A stretch of 64,000 nucleotides of DNA from Spartobacteria bacterium. Its GTDB lineage: Bacteria > Verrucomicrobiota > Verrucomicrobiia > Chthoniobacterales > UBA10450. The stretch covers positions 71,597-135,596 of the forward strand of contig PNAS01000057.1 of NCBI GenBank assembly GCA_003169695.1, given 5' to 3'. Numbering within the stretch: the first letter of the stretch is position 1; each line of letters opens with the position of its first letter. Positions 1 through 9,126 of the stretch are shown here, in pieces. The notes below the pieces were generated by a model. The model saw only the letters and a program-made list of their open reading frames with translations, searched no databases and was not told the origin of the DNA. Both the position numbers and the translations under genes were made by a program.

Positions 1-1245
1 CCCGGCAGCGATTCGACGCCGCTCTATTCGCCGGATGGAAAACACATCGCATGGCGCTCGATGGCGCGCGCTGGTTACGAAGCGGACAAGGAGTCGCTCC
101 TCATTTATCAGCGAGAGCTCGGGCAGATACGCAATGCCACGGCTGATTGGGATCGCTCTGTCGGCAGCTTCGCGTGGACGCCGGATTCCAAGGCGGTCTT
201 TTTTACCGCGGAGGATCGCGGCGAATCTCCGATCTGGGCGTTGCCGCTCGATGCCAAACAGCCGGGCGAAGTCGCGCGACTTGATGCCGACGATCTCGCT
301 TTCGCCAGGGACGGAAAGTCGCTTTTTTTCAGTCGCGTCTCGATCACAACGCCGAGTGAGGCGGCGCGTTTGGATCTCTCCAGTTGGAAAAACGGATCGA
401 AGGTTGATCCGGCTGCGGTGACGCGCGTGAACGAAGCGCTGCTCTCGCAAATCGATATGCCGGCGATGGAGTCGTTCAACTTCAAAGGCGCGGAGAACGC
501 AGATATCCAAGGCTTCCTTATCAAGCCGCCCGGATTCGATCCGTCGAAAAAATATCCCCTCAAGTTTTTGATTCACGGCGGACCGCAAGGCGCTTGGGGA
601 AACAGTTGGAGCTACCGTTGGAACGCAGAACTGTTCGCAGCAAACGGCTACGTCGTCGTGATGATCAACTTCCATGGCTCAACCGGGTACGGGCAAGAGT
701 TCACGGACTCGATCAGCGGCGATTGGGGCGGCAAGCCGTATGTCGATCTGATGAAGGGCCTCGATTACGTGGAGAAGACTTATCCATTCATCGACAAGAA
801 TCGCGAGGCCGCCCTCGGAGCGAGTTACGGCGGATACATGGCGAACTGGCTTCTCGGTCACACCGATCGCTTCAAGTGCATCGTGTCGCACGACGGCATG
901 TTTAACAGCGAATCGGCCTACGGAACGACCGAAGAGCTTTGGTTCAACGAGTGGGAATTCAAAGGTACGCCGTGGAAGAACCGCGAACTCTACCGGAAAT
1001 GGTCGCCGCACTTGTTTGCCGACAAATTCAAAACGCCGACGCTCGCGGTGCACGGCCAACTGGATTTCCGGCTGGATGTTTCCGAGGGCTTTCAGCTCTT
1101 CACCACGCTCCAACGGCTGAAGGTGCCGTCGAAGATGTTATATTTTCCGGACGAAGGTCACTGGGTGTTGAAGCCGCAGAACTCAAGGCTCTGGTACAAG
1201 ACGGTGAACGACTGGGTCGATCAGTGGTGCGGCGAAAAACATTGA
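1..1245 (+). CDS. S9 family serine peptidase (prolyl oligopeptidase / DPP-like), 5'-truncated by window edge
   Basis: The reading frame is open from base 1 (PGSDSTPLYSPDGKHIAW), so the true start lies outside the window; the ATG at 61 in the ORF track is internal. The visible 414 residues are the end of a WD40/PD40-like beta-propeller followed by an alpha/beta-hydrolase domain. The catalytic triad is visible: Ser in GASYGGYM (codon at 823), Asp in HGQLDFRL (codon at 1063), His in DEGHWV (codon at 1159). S9 enzymes cut short peptides, often at Xaa-Pro or Xaa-Ala; related acylaminoacyl peptidases share this layout. The N-terminus is missing, so localisation cannot be judged. A second S9 peptidase lies at 12685. 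Confidence 0.93.
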   Translation, partial: PGSDSTPLYSPDGKHIAWRSMARAGYEADKESLLIYQRELGQIRNATADWDRSVGSFAWTPDSKAVFFTAEDRGESPIWALPLDAKQPGEVARLDADDLAFARDGKSLFFSRVSITTPSEAARLDLSSWKNGSKVDPAAVTRVNEALLSQIDMPAMESFNFKGAENADIQGFLIKPPGFDPSKKYPLKFLIHGGPQGAWGNSWSYRWNAELFAANGYVVVMINFHGSTGYGQEFTDSISGDWGGKPYVDLMKGLDYVEKTYPFIDKNREAALGASYGGYMANWLLGHTDRFKCIVSHDGMFNSESAYGTTEELWFNEWEFKGTPWKNRELYRKWSPHLFADKFKTPTLAVHGQLDFRLDVSEGFQLFTTLQRLKVPSKMLYFPDEGHWVLKPQNSRLWYKTVNDWVDQWCGEKH

Positions 1246-1320
1246 GCTATTTAGCGATTGAGTGAGTGAGCGATTGGAACACAATCAAATCGCCCGATCG
1301 TTAACTCGCCCGCTCGCTAC

Positions 1321-2751
1321 ATGGACTCGCTTCAGCCCACGATCCTGATTGTCGATGACGAAAAGCATACGCGCGATGGACTGCGGCGTTTGCTCGAGGA
1401 TGAATACGATACCTATGTCGCGGAGGATATTCGCGGCGCGATGGATGTGCTCGAGCGCGAGCAGATTGATCTGATGGTCACCGATCTGCGTCTCGGCAGT
1501 GACGACGGAATGGCTTTGATCGAACGTGCGCTGAAACTCCCGCAACCGCCGATTTGCATCATGATGACTGCCTACGGTTCGGTCGACACCGCGGTCGAAG
1601 CGATGAAACGCGGCGCCTACGATTTCGTGACGAAGCCGCTCAATCTCGACAAAGTCGAAATGCTGATTGTGCGCGCACTCGCCAGCCGCCGGATGGAGCA
1701 GGAAAATCGGACGCTGCGACAGCAGGTGGACGAACGCTATGGACTCGAGAATATCATCGGTGAATCGCAGGCCCTGCACGAGGTGCTCGACACGATCCGC
1801 CAGGTCGCGCCCTCCTCCGCGAATGTCTTGATCGAAGGGGAAAGCGGCACCGGGAAGGAACTGGCCGCTCATGCGATTCACAATTTGAGCCGCCGGAATA
1901 AAGCAAAATTCGTCACGGTGCATTGCGCGGCGCTCTCGCCGCAATTGCTCGAGAGTGAATTGTTCGGACACGAGCGCGGAGCGTTTACCGGCGCACACGA
2001 CCGCCGGATTGGACGGTTCGAGCAGGCGAACGGCGGCACTATTTTCCTGGACGAAATCGGGGAGATCGACGCCAGCACGCAGGTTAAGCTCCTGCGCGTG
2101 ATCAGCGAAGAGCGGGCTTTCGAGCGGGTGGGTGGGAACCAGACTTTGCGCGCCGACGTGCGCTTGATTGCGGCCACGAACAAGAACCTCGAGAAGTTGG
2201 TCGCGGATGGTGAATTTCGTGACGATTTGTATTTTCGTCTCAACGTCGTCCACATCACGATGCCGCCGTTGCGCGAGCGGAAGGAAGATATTCCGATGCT
2301 GGTGCGGGGATTTCTCCGGCATTTCTGCAAGGCCAACGAGAAGCCGCTCCTCGATTTGACCGCCGATGCGATGAACGCGCTCCTCACTTATAATTGGCCG
2401 GGAAACGTGCGCGAATTGCGCACGGCAATCGAGCACGGCGTGGTCATGGCGCACGGGCCGAAAATCACTTTGCGCGACCTGCCCGTGAACGTGCGCCAGG
2501 CGACCGGCGCGTTCCTGCCCGGCGGCATCACCCCGAGCAAAGCGTTCGGTGAAAAATCGAGCGCTCTCGATCTGCACGAAACCGAGAAGCGGCTCATCAT
2601 GCAGGCGCTCGCGACGACGAACGGAAACGTCACCGCCGCGGCGAAGAAGCTGGGAATCAGCCGCCGAACTTTGCACCGCAAGATCAACGAAATGGATGCG
2701 GAGAAGGTCGAAGGACGAAGTGCGAATGGCGAAGTGAAAACCGATGAATAA
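1321..2751 (+). CDS. Sigma-54-dependent response regulator, NtrC family
   Basis: 476 residues in three domains. Receiver (about 6-120) with acidic pair DD near residue 12, phospho-acceptor Asp55 (MVTDLRLG) and a conserved Lys in FVTKPL. AAA+ domain (about 140-370) with Walker A GESGTGKE, the sigma-54 contact loop GAFTGA and Walker B TIFLDEIGE. C-terminal Fis-type helix-turn-helix NVTAAAKKLGISRRTLHRKI. It activates sigma-54 promoters after phosphorylation by a histidine kinase. No kinase is adjacent; the NtrB-like kinase at 21738 is a candidate partner (inference). The last ~15 residues (EGRSANGEVKTDE) derive from an intergenic 7-bp-type repeat and are probably not part of the ancestral protein. 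The stop overlaps the next start by 8 bp. Confidence 0.95.
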   Translation: MDSLQPTILIVDDEKHTRDGLRRLLEDEYDTYVAEDIRGAMDVLEREQIDLMVTDLRLGSDDGMALIERALKLPQPPICIMMTAYGSVDTAVEAMKRGAYDFVTKPLNLDKVEMLIVRALASRRMEQENRTLRQQVDERYGLENIIGESQALHEVLDTIRQVAPSSANVLIEGESGTGKELAAHAIHNLSRRNKAKFVTVHCAALSPQLLESELFGHERGAFTGAHDRRIGRFEQANGGTIFLDEIGEIDASTQVKLLRVISEERAFERVGGNQTLRADVRLIAATNKNLEKLVADGEFRDDLYFRLNVVHITMPPLRERKEDIPMLVRGFLRHFCKANEKPLLDLTADAMNALLTYNWPGNVRELRTAIEHGVVMAHGPKITLRDLPVNVRQATGAFLPGGITPSKAFGEKSSALDLHETEKRLIMQALATTNGNVTAAAKKLGISRRTLHRKINEMDAEKVEGRSANGEVKTDE

Positions 2752-3325
2752 TTCCGTGTTCGCCCGCGCGGTGTTCCGGGTCCGATCGTGGACCTGCCGG
2801 GGCGGGGCGATCATTCGGACTGTATGGTGGCGGCTGCTCGGCCTGCGCGTCGGCGCTGGCACGTTGCTTCCAAAAATTTACGTAACCTGGCCACATCAGG
2901 TCTCGTTAGGCGCGCATTGCACGGTGGAACAAGGCGCCTATTTTAAATACGATGGCATTTGGGCGCCGGGACCGAGACTGGTGATCGGCGATCACGTTTT
3001 TGTCGGCGCAGGCTGCGAATTTAATTTCAAACGTGGTATCACGATCGGCTCACATTGTTTGATCGCATCGGGCTGCTACTTCATTGACCACGATCACCAA
3101 TCCGCGCGGCGTGACGTGCCGATGGGAACCCAAACCGATGGGCCGGAAGCGTCGGTTACGCTCGAGAACGACGTCTGGATCGGCGCGAACGTCGTGCTCT
3201 TGAAGGGAGTGACGATTGGACGGGGAGCAATCGTTGCGGCCGGCGCAGTGGTCAGACACTCAATTCCGCCTTATGAAATCTGGGGAGGCGTACCGGCGAA
3301 GAAAATCGGGGAGCGACCTCTGTAG
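2744..3325 (+). CDS. Acyltransferase with left-handed beta-helix hexapeptide repeats (WcaF/LacA/NodL-like)
   Basis: 193 residues. Repeated [LIV]-G-x4 hexapeptides run from about residue 55 to 170 (VIGDHVFVGAGCEF, ITIGSHCLIASGCYF, VWIGANVVLLKGVTIGRGAIVAAGAVV), ending in the usual GGVPAKKIGE. The FIDHDHQ segment holds the His expected for catalysis in this family, which transfers acetyl or acyl groups to sugars or other small acceptors; the acceptor cannot be told. The start codon lies inside the 3' end of the NtrC-type gene, so the two are probably co-transcribed. The stop codon sits in the TGTAG end of a palindromic repeat. Confidence 0.88.
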   Translation: MNNSVFARAVFRVRSWTCRGGAIIRTVWWRLLGLRVGAGTLLPKIYVTWPHQVSLGAHCTVEQGAYFKYDGIWAPGPRLVIGDHVFVGAGCEFNFKRGITIGSHCLIASGCYFIDHDHQSARRDVPMGTQTDGPEASVTLENDVWIGANVVLLKGVTIGRGAIVAAGAVVRHSIPPYEIWGGVPAKKIGERPL

Positions 3326-3343
3326 CGACACTCTATGAGCCTC
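3321..3343. repeat. Degenerate triloop palindrome (TGTAGC-type repeat)
   Basis: TGTAGCGACACTCTATGAG: read on the minus strand it is a partial stem with loop ATA followed by GCTACA, like the copies at 28019 and 34594. The stem is imperfect. It overlaps the stop codon of the preceding acyltransferase gene. Confidence 0.45.
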
Positions 3344-3432
3344 GAGCGCGGCTGATGTGACGCGGCCTTCGAGACCACCGCTAATGCAATTTACCGTTTA
3401 CGGATGGCACTGGCGGCCTTTCAATAACCGAC

Positions 3433-4818
3433 GTGACGCAGGAAAAGAGGATTTTTGGAACGGACGGTGTGCGGGGTGTCGCAAACGTGGAGCCGGTCAC
3501 GGCGGAGACGGCGTTGAAGCTCGGTCGCGCAGCTGCGCATGTTTTCACGCAGCTCAACCCACGCGAGCACCCGAGCGGCGCTCGGCCGAAAATCGTGCTC
3601 GGCAAAGACACCCGACTCTCCGGTTACATGCTCGAGAACGCGCTCGTCGCCGGCATCACCTCACTCGGCGTGGATGTGCTCCTGATCGGGCCGCTGCCGA
3701 CGCCGGGGGTGGCCTATATCACGCGCTCACTGCGAGCGGATGCGGGCATCGTTCTTTCCGCGTCTCACAACCCATATGAAGACAACGGGATCAAATTTTT
3801 CCGGCATGACGGCTACAAACTCGACGATCAGATCGAGCAACAGATCGAGCAGCTTGTCTTTACGGGTGAGATCGATTCCATTCGCCCGACCGCGGGAAAA
3901 ATCGGCCGAGCGCGACGAATCGACGATGCTCTCGGACGTTATGTCGAGTTCGCGAAAGCCAGCTTCCCGAGGAAAATGTCTCTCGAGAAAATGCACATCG
4001 CGGTCGATGTCGCGAACGGCGCGGCCTACAAATCGACGCCGTGCATTCTACGCGAACTCGGCGCTGCTTTGACGGTCGCGCACGACGAACCAAACGGGAC
4101 GAATATCAACGCGCAATGCGGCAGCACTTTTCCTTCTGAGATTCAGCGCGTCGTAAAGGAAAGCGGCGCGCGAATCGGCATCACGCATGACGGTGATGCC
4201 GATCGCGTCCTGCTCTGCGATGAAAATGGGGAGCTCGTGGATGGCGACGAGATTCTTGCGATCGCGGCGGTCGATTTACTGAAATCGGGCCATCTGCAGG
4301 AGAAAACGCTCGTTGCCACGGTCATGAGCAATTTTGGACTCGACGAAGCACTCGCCCCTCTCGGCGGAAAAGTTGTGCGCGCGAAAGTGGGCGACCGCTA
4401 CGTAATCGAGGAAATGGTGGAGCGAAATCTGAACCTGGGGGGCGAGCAAAGCGGTCATATGATTTTCCGCGATTTCACAACGACCGGCGACGGAATCATC
4501 AGTGCGTTGCAAATCCTGCGCATCATGAAAACGACTGGGACGCCGCTCAGCGAATTGAAGGGCTGCCTGACGAAATACCCGCAGGCGCAACGAAATTTGA
4601 AGGTGAAGGAGAAACGTCCGCTCGAAGAATTGCCGGCGATAATGAAACTGGTGGGAGACGCGGAGAAAGAGCTTTCAGGCAAGGGCCGTGTGCTCCTGCG
4701 ATACTCGGGGACGGAGCCGAAGATCCGGCTCTTGATCGAAGGCCGCGAGCTGGAGCAAATCGATCGGCAGGCAAATCGGATCGCGGAGGCGATCCAAAGC
4801 GCGATTGGCGTGAATTAG
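3433..4818 (+). CDS. glmM: Phosphoglucosamine mutase GlmM
   Basis: 461 residues, normal for the family. It converts glucosamine-6-phosphate to glucosamine-1-phosphate on the way to UDP-GlcNAc, in the cytoplasm. IFGTDGVRG lies at the N-terminus; the active-site loop LSASHNPYEDNGIKFF contains the phosphorylated Ser (second Ser, near residue 111); the metal-binding loop is DGDADR; the sugar-binding loop is GGEQSGH; the phosphate-binding end is RYSGTEPKIR. Start is GTG (MTQEKRIFGTDG), the only start consistent with the conserved N-terminus. No strong Shine-Dalgarno is seen. scpB follows after 66 bp. Confidence 0.97.
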   Translation: MTQEKRIFGTDGVRGVANVEPVTAETALKLGRAAAHVFTQLNPREHPSGARPKIVLGKDTRLSGYMLENALVAGITSLGVDVLLIGPLPTPGVAYITRSLRADAGIVLSASHNPYEDNGIKFFRHDGYKLDDQIEQQIEQLVFTGEIDSIRPTAGKIGRARRIDDALGRYVEFAKASFPRKMSLEKMHIAVDVANGAAYKSTPCILRELGAALTVAHDEPNGTNINAQCGSTFPSEIQRVVKESGARIGITHDGDADRVLLCDENGELVDGDEILAIAAVDLLKSGHLQEKTLVATVMSNFGLDEALAPLGGKVVRAKVGDRYVIEEMVERNLNLGGEQSGHMIFRDFTTTGDGIISALQILRIMKTTGTPLSELKGCLTKYPQAQRNLKVKEKRPLEELPAIMKLVGDAEKELSGKGRVLLRYSGTEPKIRLLIEGRELEQIDRQANRIAEAIQSAIGVN

Positions 4819-4884
4819 GAAAGCTGCGCTGTCTATTTTGTTCTTCTTCCTTACTTCCTGTTTTCCTGATTCACATTCTTCGTC

Positions 4885-5523
4885 ATGAGCCTTATACAAG
4901 TCATCGAAGCGCTTTTATTCAGTGCGCAGAAGCCGCTTTCATCGCGCGAGCTGGTGAGCGCGATCAAGGGCGCGGGCGCCGCGGACGAGCTCATGCCTAA
5001 CGAGTTTTCACGTGCGACGGAAGCGGAAGTGGCAGCCGCGCTGGAACAGTTGAAGATCGAATACATAGAGCAGAGTCGCGCGTTCCAACTCGTGGAAAAA
5101 GCCGAGGGATGGCAACTGGTGAGCGATCCCGCCTACGCGTCGTGGGTTCGCCAACTATTTCCGGCCGCGAAACCGGCACGACTTACTCCTCCTTCATTGG
5201 AAACTCTGGCGATCGTCGCCTACCGGCAGCCAATCACGCGCGCCGATGTCGAAGCAGTTCGCGGTGTCGCTGTGGACGGCGTCCTGCAAAGCTTGATGGA
5301 GCGCGGGCTGGTCAAGATCGCCGGTCGCGCGGAGGTCCCCGGCCGCCCGCTTCTGTACGAGACGACGCAATTCTTCCTCGAGCATTTCGGCTTGCGCAAT
5401 CTCGATGAGCTTCCCAACGCAGAGGAATTGAAAAGGCGCTACCTGCCTTCGGCGCAGGGTTCTTCGGCAATCTCACCCGCTCCTTTAGTCGATCAGGACA
5501 CGATGGTGCATAAATCCGAATAG
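4885..5523 (+). CDS. scpB: Segregation and condensation protein B (ScpB)
   Basis: 212 residues with two winged-helix domains; the diagnostic stretch TPPSLETLAIVAYRQPITRADVEAVRGV is at about 95-125, followed by GRPLLYETTQFFLEHFGL. ScpB binds ScpA and the SMC ATPase in the condensin-like complex that compacts and segregates the chromosome. ScpA, which often precedes ScpB, is not in this window. The C-terminal ~25 residues are low-complexity and less conserved. Confidence 0.96.
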   Translation: MSLIQVIEALLFSAQKPLSSRELVSAIKGAGAADELMPNEFSRATEAEVAAALEQLKIEYIEQSRAFQLVEKAEGWQLVSDPAYASWVRQLFPAAKPARLTPPSLETLAIVAYRQPITRADVEAVRGVAVDGVLQSLMERGLVKIAGRAEVPGRPLLYETTQFFLEHFGLRNLDELPNAEELKRRYLPSAQGSSAISPAPLVDQDTMVHKSE

Positions 5524-5618
5524 AAACGCCAGGCCCATTGGACGGTGTCCGAAAATCTACGGCAGTCGTGGCGCGGCATTGACTTGGCGGCCTGTTTGCG
5601 AAACGATTCACGGCTCAC

Positions 5619-5850
5619 ATGAAGGCGAATAATCTGATCAATTACCTTTCCGCCACCGCGATTTTTTTCGTTGCGTTTGCTTCCAATGCTCGCGGGGCGG
5701 ACGCTCGTGGTCATTGAATTCAGCACGATTACCGCACACCTCGATAAGGAAGATATGAGTGGGAAATATTCGTGGACTGACGTTTTCGTAAGGCAAAACG
5801 GTGCGTGGAGGATGGTCGCCGCGCACGTAACGATGGTGGTAAAGAAATAG
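5619..5850 (+). pseudogene. Remnant of a secreted DUF4440/SnoaL-like protein
   Basis: An ATG at 5619 opens a typical signal peptide (MKANNLINYLSATAIFFVAFASNARGAD), but the frame stops at 5715. A second frame directly downstream, open from about 5686 to a TAG at 5848, reads MSGKYSWTDVFVRQNGAWRMVAAH, which matches the C-terminal strands of the DUF4440 (NTF2-like fold) family. The family is normally ~130-150 residues after the leader, so most of the middle has been deleted and the frame is shifted. It fills the gap between scpB and lemA. Confidence 0.7.
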
Positions 5851-5886
5851 CGCGGGCCCCGGCGCTCGCCTGGATTAGAGTCTGAT

Positions 5887-6540
5887 ATGAAGAAATTCGG
5901 AATCGGTTGTGGCGCAGTCCTTATCATCCTCATTGTGATCCTCATCATTGTGGGCTTCGCCGTTGGTGGGAGCTATAATCGGCTCGTCAAGTTGGATCAG
6001 AATGTGAATGAGAAATGGGCGCAGGTACAGAATGTCTACCAGCGCCGGGCGGATCTGATTCCGAATCTGGTCAACACCGTCGCGGGCGCCGCGAATTTCG
6101 AGAAATCGACGCTCATTGCGGTGACGCAAGCGCGGGCTAGCGTCGGCCAAGTGAAGCTCGATCCGAACAAGGCGCCGACGGATGCCGCGCAGCTCGAACA
6201 GTTCCAGCAAGCACAGGGGCAACTGAGCAACGCGCTCTCGCGTTTGCTCGTGGTGAGCGAGCGTTACCCGGAGTTGCGTGCGAACCAGAACTTTCTCAGT
6301 TTGCAAGCGCAACTGGAAGGAACCGAGAACCGCATTTCGGTGGAACGCGGGAACTTCAACGAAACGGTAAAAGATTACAACACAGCGGTGCGCAGTTTCC
6401 CGACCACATTTTTCGCGGGCATGTTTGGGTTTCAGCCGCGGCCGTTCTTCAATGCTCAACCGGGCGCCGACAAGGCGCCGGAAGTGAAGTTCGATTTCAA
6501 TCAAACGCCAGCCACGCCTGCGCCCGCGACAACGCCCTAA
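5887..6540 (+). CDS. LemA family protein
   Basis: 217 residues. One N-terminal membrane segment (about 6-28: GCGAVLIILIVILIIVGFAV), then the LemA helical core with YNRLVKLDQNVNEKWAQVQNVYQRRADLIPNLVNTV. The N-terminus is short and mostly outside, giving a membrane-anchored helical bundle. The molecular role of LemA is not established. It is followed after 45 bp by two TPM-domain proteins, a frequently seen neighbourhood. The C-terminal ~25 residues are Pro/Thr/Ala-rich. Confidence 0.93.
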   Translation: MKKFGIGCGAVLIILIVILIIVGFAVGGSYNRLVKLDQNVNEKWAQVQNVYQRRADLIPNLVNTVAGAANFEKSTLIAVTQARASVGQVKLDPNKAPTDAAQLEQFQQAQGQLSNALSRLLVVSERYPELRANQNFLSLQAQLEGTENRISVERGNFNETVKDYNTAVRSFPTTFFAGMFGFQPRPFFNAQPGADKAPEVKFDFNQTPATPAPATTP

Positions 6541-6585
6541 AACGACAAGGCTCGGCATAATTTCTCGCCGGATCTGTAAATCTTT

Positions 6586-7362
6586 GTGAAACGCTTTGCG
6601 CTGTTGGTTGCATCAGTGGTGGCGCTCGCCAGCGCGAACCTGCGCGCCGCTGAGACCATTCCGCCGAAACCAGCCGGCTATTTCAATGATTATGCCGGCG
6701 TCGTCTCCAAAGAGGCGGCGCTGCGTTTCAATGAGCAGCTTGCCCAATTCGAGCGCGAAACTTCGAACCAAGTCGTGGTCGCCGTTTTCCGGAAAATGGA
6801 AAGCGAATCTTCAATCGAAGATTATGGTCAGCGTGTCGCGCAAGCGTGGGGCATTGGAAAGAAAGAAGTCAGCAAAGGCAACGGGGTCGCAATGCTGGTC
6901 TTCATCGATGACCGGAAAATTTCCATTCAAGTCGGTTATGGTTTGGAGGGGGCTTTACCGGATGCCGTCGCGTTCGACATCCGGACGCGCCACATCAATC
7001 CGCATTTCCGGAGCGGGGACTACGAGGGTGGACTCGCCGAAGGGATTGATCTGACATGTAAAGCCATCCGCGGCGAATATACGGGAGACGGCAAAACCAA
7101 CGCGGAGCGGGCGTCTAACAGCGGCGGTGGCGGACATATTCTCTTTCTCGTTATTTTCATAATCATTGTTTTGATGGCGATGCGATCTTCGCTCCGCCGC
7201 CGGGGCTATGGTTACTCGAGTTTCGGAGGACCTTTCCTCGGCGGATGGTCAAGCGGCAGCGGAGGCAACTGGTCGAGCGGATCCTCGGGAGGCGGTGGAT
7301 TCAGCGGCTTTAGCGGAGGTGGCGGAAGTTTCGGCGGCGGTGGCTCGAGTGGAAGCTGGTAG
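6586..7362 (+). CDS. TPM domain protein, YgcG type (secreted/membrane)
   Basis: 258 residues, GTG start. Signal peptide at 1-21 (cut after LRAA), TPM domain at about 30-165 (YFNDYAGVVSKEAALRFNEQLAQFE, then VGYGLEGALPDAV), a membrane segment at about 186-203 (ILFLVIFIIIVLMAM) and a Gly/Ser-rich tail (GGGGFSGFSGGGGSFGGGG) typical of YgcG proteins. TPM domains have been reported as phosphatases in plants (photosystem II repair); the bacterial role is unclear. Second gene of a probable lemA-TPM-TPM operon. Confidence 0.9.
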   Translation: MKRFALLVASVVALASANLRAAETIPPKPAGYFNDYAGVVSKEAALRFNEQLAQFERETSNQVVVAVFRKMESESSIEDYGQRVAQAWGIGKKEVSKGNGVAMLVFIDDRKISIQVGYGLEGALPDAVAFDIRTRHINPHFRSGDYEGGLAEGIDLTCKAIRGEYTGDGKTNAERASNSGGGGHILFLVIFIIIVLMAMRSSLRRRGYGYSSFGGPFLGGWSSGSGGNWSSGSSGGGGFSGFSGGGGSFGGGGSSGSW

Positions 7363-7368
7363 ACGCAA

Positions 7369-7806
7369 ATGCGAACGAAGGATTTTCTCGGCAAGCTCGA
7401 TCACGATCGCATCGTGGCGGCGATCGGCGCCGCGGAAGCGAAAACGTCGGGGCAAATTCGCGTGTACGTTCAGCGGGGCGAACTGGACGGCGACGCTCTC
7501 GATTACGCGCAAAAGAAATTCCAGAAGCTGGGCATGCAAGCGACGAAGGAACGAAACGGCGTCCTGATTCTTGTGCTACCGCGCGCGCGCAAGTTTGCGG
7601 TGATTGGAGACGAGGGCGTGCATCAGAAATGCGGGGATGAATTCTGGCAAGAGTTAGTGGAAAGGATGCGCGCGCATTTCCAGAAGGAGAATTTCACTGA
7701 CGCATTGGTGGAAGCGATCGAAGAAGCGGGCAAACTTCTGACTCGCCATTTTCCGAAACCGGCCGCGCCGAAAAACGAGCTGTCGGACGAAATCATCGAA
7801 GGCTAG
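7369..7806 (+). CDS. TPM domain protein (cytoplasmic form)
   Basis: 145 residues, no signal peptide. It starts 6 bp after the stop of the YgcG-type gene, so co-translation is likely. The TPM-type core is seen in AIGAAEAKTSGQIRVYVQRG, RNGVLILVLPRARKFAVIGDEGVHQKCGDEFW and FTDALVEAIEEAGKLL. It is the short partner usually found next to the membrane-anchored form. Confidence 0.88.
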   Translation: MRTKDFLGKLDHDRIVAAIGAAEAKTSGQIRVYVQRGELDGDALDYAQKKFQKLGMQATKERNGVLILVLPRARKFAVIGDEGVHQKCGDEFWQELVERMRAHFQKENFTDALVEAIEEAGKLLTRHFPKPAAPKNELSDEIIEG

Positions 7807-7965
7807 TTGCACGGGCCGCCCCGACTACAAATCCCCACTTGCAAAGCCTGCCTGGTGGTGTTGATTCCACGTCCCGCAACGAGTTTTTGAAGTTGCGCCG
7901 TTGGTCCCTGGGTTTCCGTCGCTGGACGTGAGGCCGCACTCGTCAGGGGTAACCCGGCGTTTGGA

Positions 7966-7997
7966 GGATTTCGGATTTTGGATTTCGGATTTCGGAA
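7966..7997. repeat. 7-bp tandem repeat GGATTTC upstream of rpoA
   Basis: GGATTTC GGATTTT GGATTTC GGATTTC GGA: four 7-bp units in a row, 48 bp before the rpoA start. The rest of 7807-8044 holds no gene. One of several heptamer-type arrays in the window. Confidence 0.8.
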
Positions 7998-8044
7998 AGA
8001 TTCAACTCTCCCGCTATCCGGTTTCCTGTATCCGGTTTTATAAA

Positions 8045-9088
8045 ATGCCAGTTCATTACGGTCGTTTTGAAATGCCGAAAACTCTCGTGAAAGACGAGAA
8101 CGGCGCCACGGAAACCTACGCCAGATTCGTCGCCGAACCCTTTGAAGCGGGTTACGGCCACACGGTCGGAAATTCACTCCGCCGCGTGCTGCTCTCCTCG
8201 CTGGAAGGCGCCGCCATTACGGCAGTGAAAATCACTGGCGCGCAACATGAGTTCGCTACTTTACCCGGCGTCGTCGAGGACGTGACCGACATCGTGCTCA
8301 ACTTGAAACGCATCAAATTTAAGGCGGCGGAACACGAGCCGAGAAAGCTTTCTCTCACGGTCAACAAGGAAGGCGAAGTTACCGCGGAGGACATCCAACT
8401 CGTCCAAGGCTATGAGGTGCTGAATCCGGATCAGCTCATCTGCACGATGGACAAGAAGCATAAGTTCGATGCCGAGCTGGAAGTGCGCGTCGGACGCGGG
8501 TTTGCCACGGGCGATGAAAACAAGCGTCCCGATCAGCCGATCGGCCTCATTCCGATAGATTCCATTTTCTCGCCGGTGACGCGCGTGAAATACGCTGTGG
8601 AAAATACGCGCGTCGGCCAGCGCACCGATTATGACAAGCTTATCCTCGAAGTCTGGACGGATGGCCGCCTGACTCCGGACGACGCGTTGCTCCAGGCTTC
8701 TGCGATTTTGCGCCATCACCTGGATGTCTTCGTTAATTTCAATGAGGACGTGATCGAATTCGACGAAACGCCCGCTGGCGTGAGCGAAGAAAACATGAAG
8801 CTGAAGAAGCTTCTCAATATGAGCGTGAACGAGATCGAGCTCAGTGTGCGCGCGGCAAATTGCCTGAACAATGCGAACATCACCACGGTCGGCCAGCTCG
8901 CGCAGAAGACCGAGGCGGAGATGCTCAAGTATCGCAACTTCGGCAAGAAATCGCTTAACGAAATCAAAGACAAGCTGCAGCAGCTTCAGTTGGGTCTCGG
9001 CATGAAATTCGATCCGGGCCTGGTCGATACGCCGATCGCCACGGACGGCGCGGGGGTCAATGGCTCAGCCGAGGAAGAAAAGAAGTAA
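8045..9088 (+). CDS. rpoA: DNA-directed RNA polymerase subunit alpha
   Basis: 347 residues. N-terminal assembly domain (GYGHTVGNSLRRVLLSSLEGAAITAVKI at about 36-63) and C-terminal domain (MSVNEIELSVRAANCLNNANITTVGQLAQKTEAEMLKYRNFGKKSLNEI), which contacts UP elements and activators. The ORF track starts at 7901, but that extension translates the 7-bp repeats; ATG 8045 (MPVHYGRFEMPK) is chosen, with ATG 8072 also possible. rplQ follows 38 bp downstream. Unusually, the ribosomal genes rpsM, rpsK and rpsD, which normally precede rpoA, are absent. Confidence 0.96.
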   Translation: MPVHYGRFEMPKTLVKDENGATETYARFVAEPFEAGYGHTVGNSLRRVLLSSLEGAAITAVKITGAQHEFATLPGVVEDVTDIVLNLKRIKFKAAEHEPRKLSLTVNKEGEVTAEDIQLVQGYEVLNPDQLICTMDKKHKFDAELEVRVGRGFATGDENKRPDQPIGLIPIDSIFSPVTRVKYAVENTRVGQRTDYDKLILEVWTDGRLTPDDALLQASAILRHHLDVFVNFNEDVIEFDETPAGVSEENMKLKKLLNMSVNEIELSVRAANCLNNANITTVGQLAQKTEAEMLKYRNFGKKSLNEIKDKLQQLQLGLGMKFDPGLVDTPIATDGAGVNGSAEEEKK

Positions 9089-9126
9089 TCACTCGTTAGG
9101 CATTTCGCAGCGTCGAGGATGAATCC

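Noticed and set aside
1285-2862. 525-residue minus-strand ORF
   Set aside because: It is the antisense of the NtrC-type gene, whose plus-strand product has every expected motif; the minus-strand product is Arg/His-rich with no domain.
7901-8044. N-terminal extension of RpoA
   Set aside because: It translates GGATTTC repeats; the conserved protein begins at 8045.
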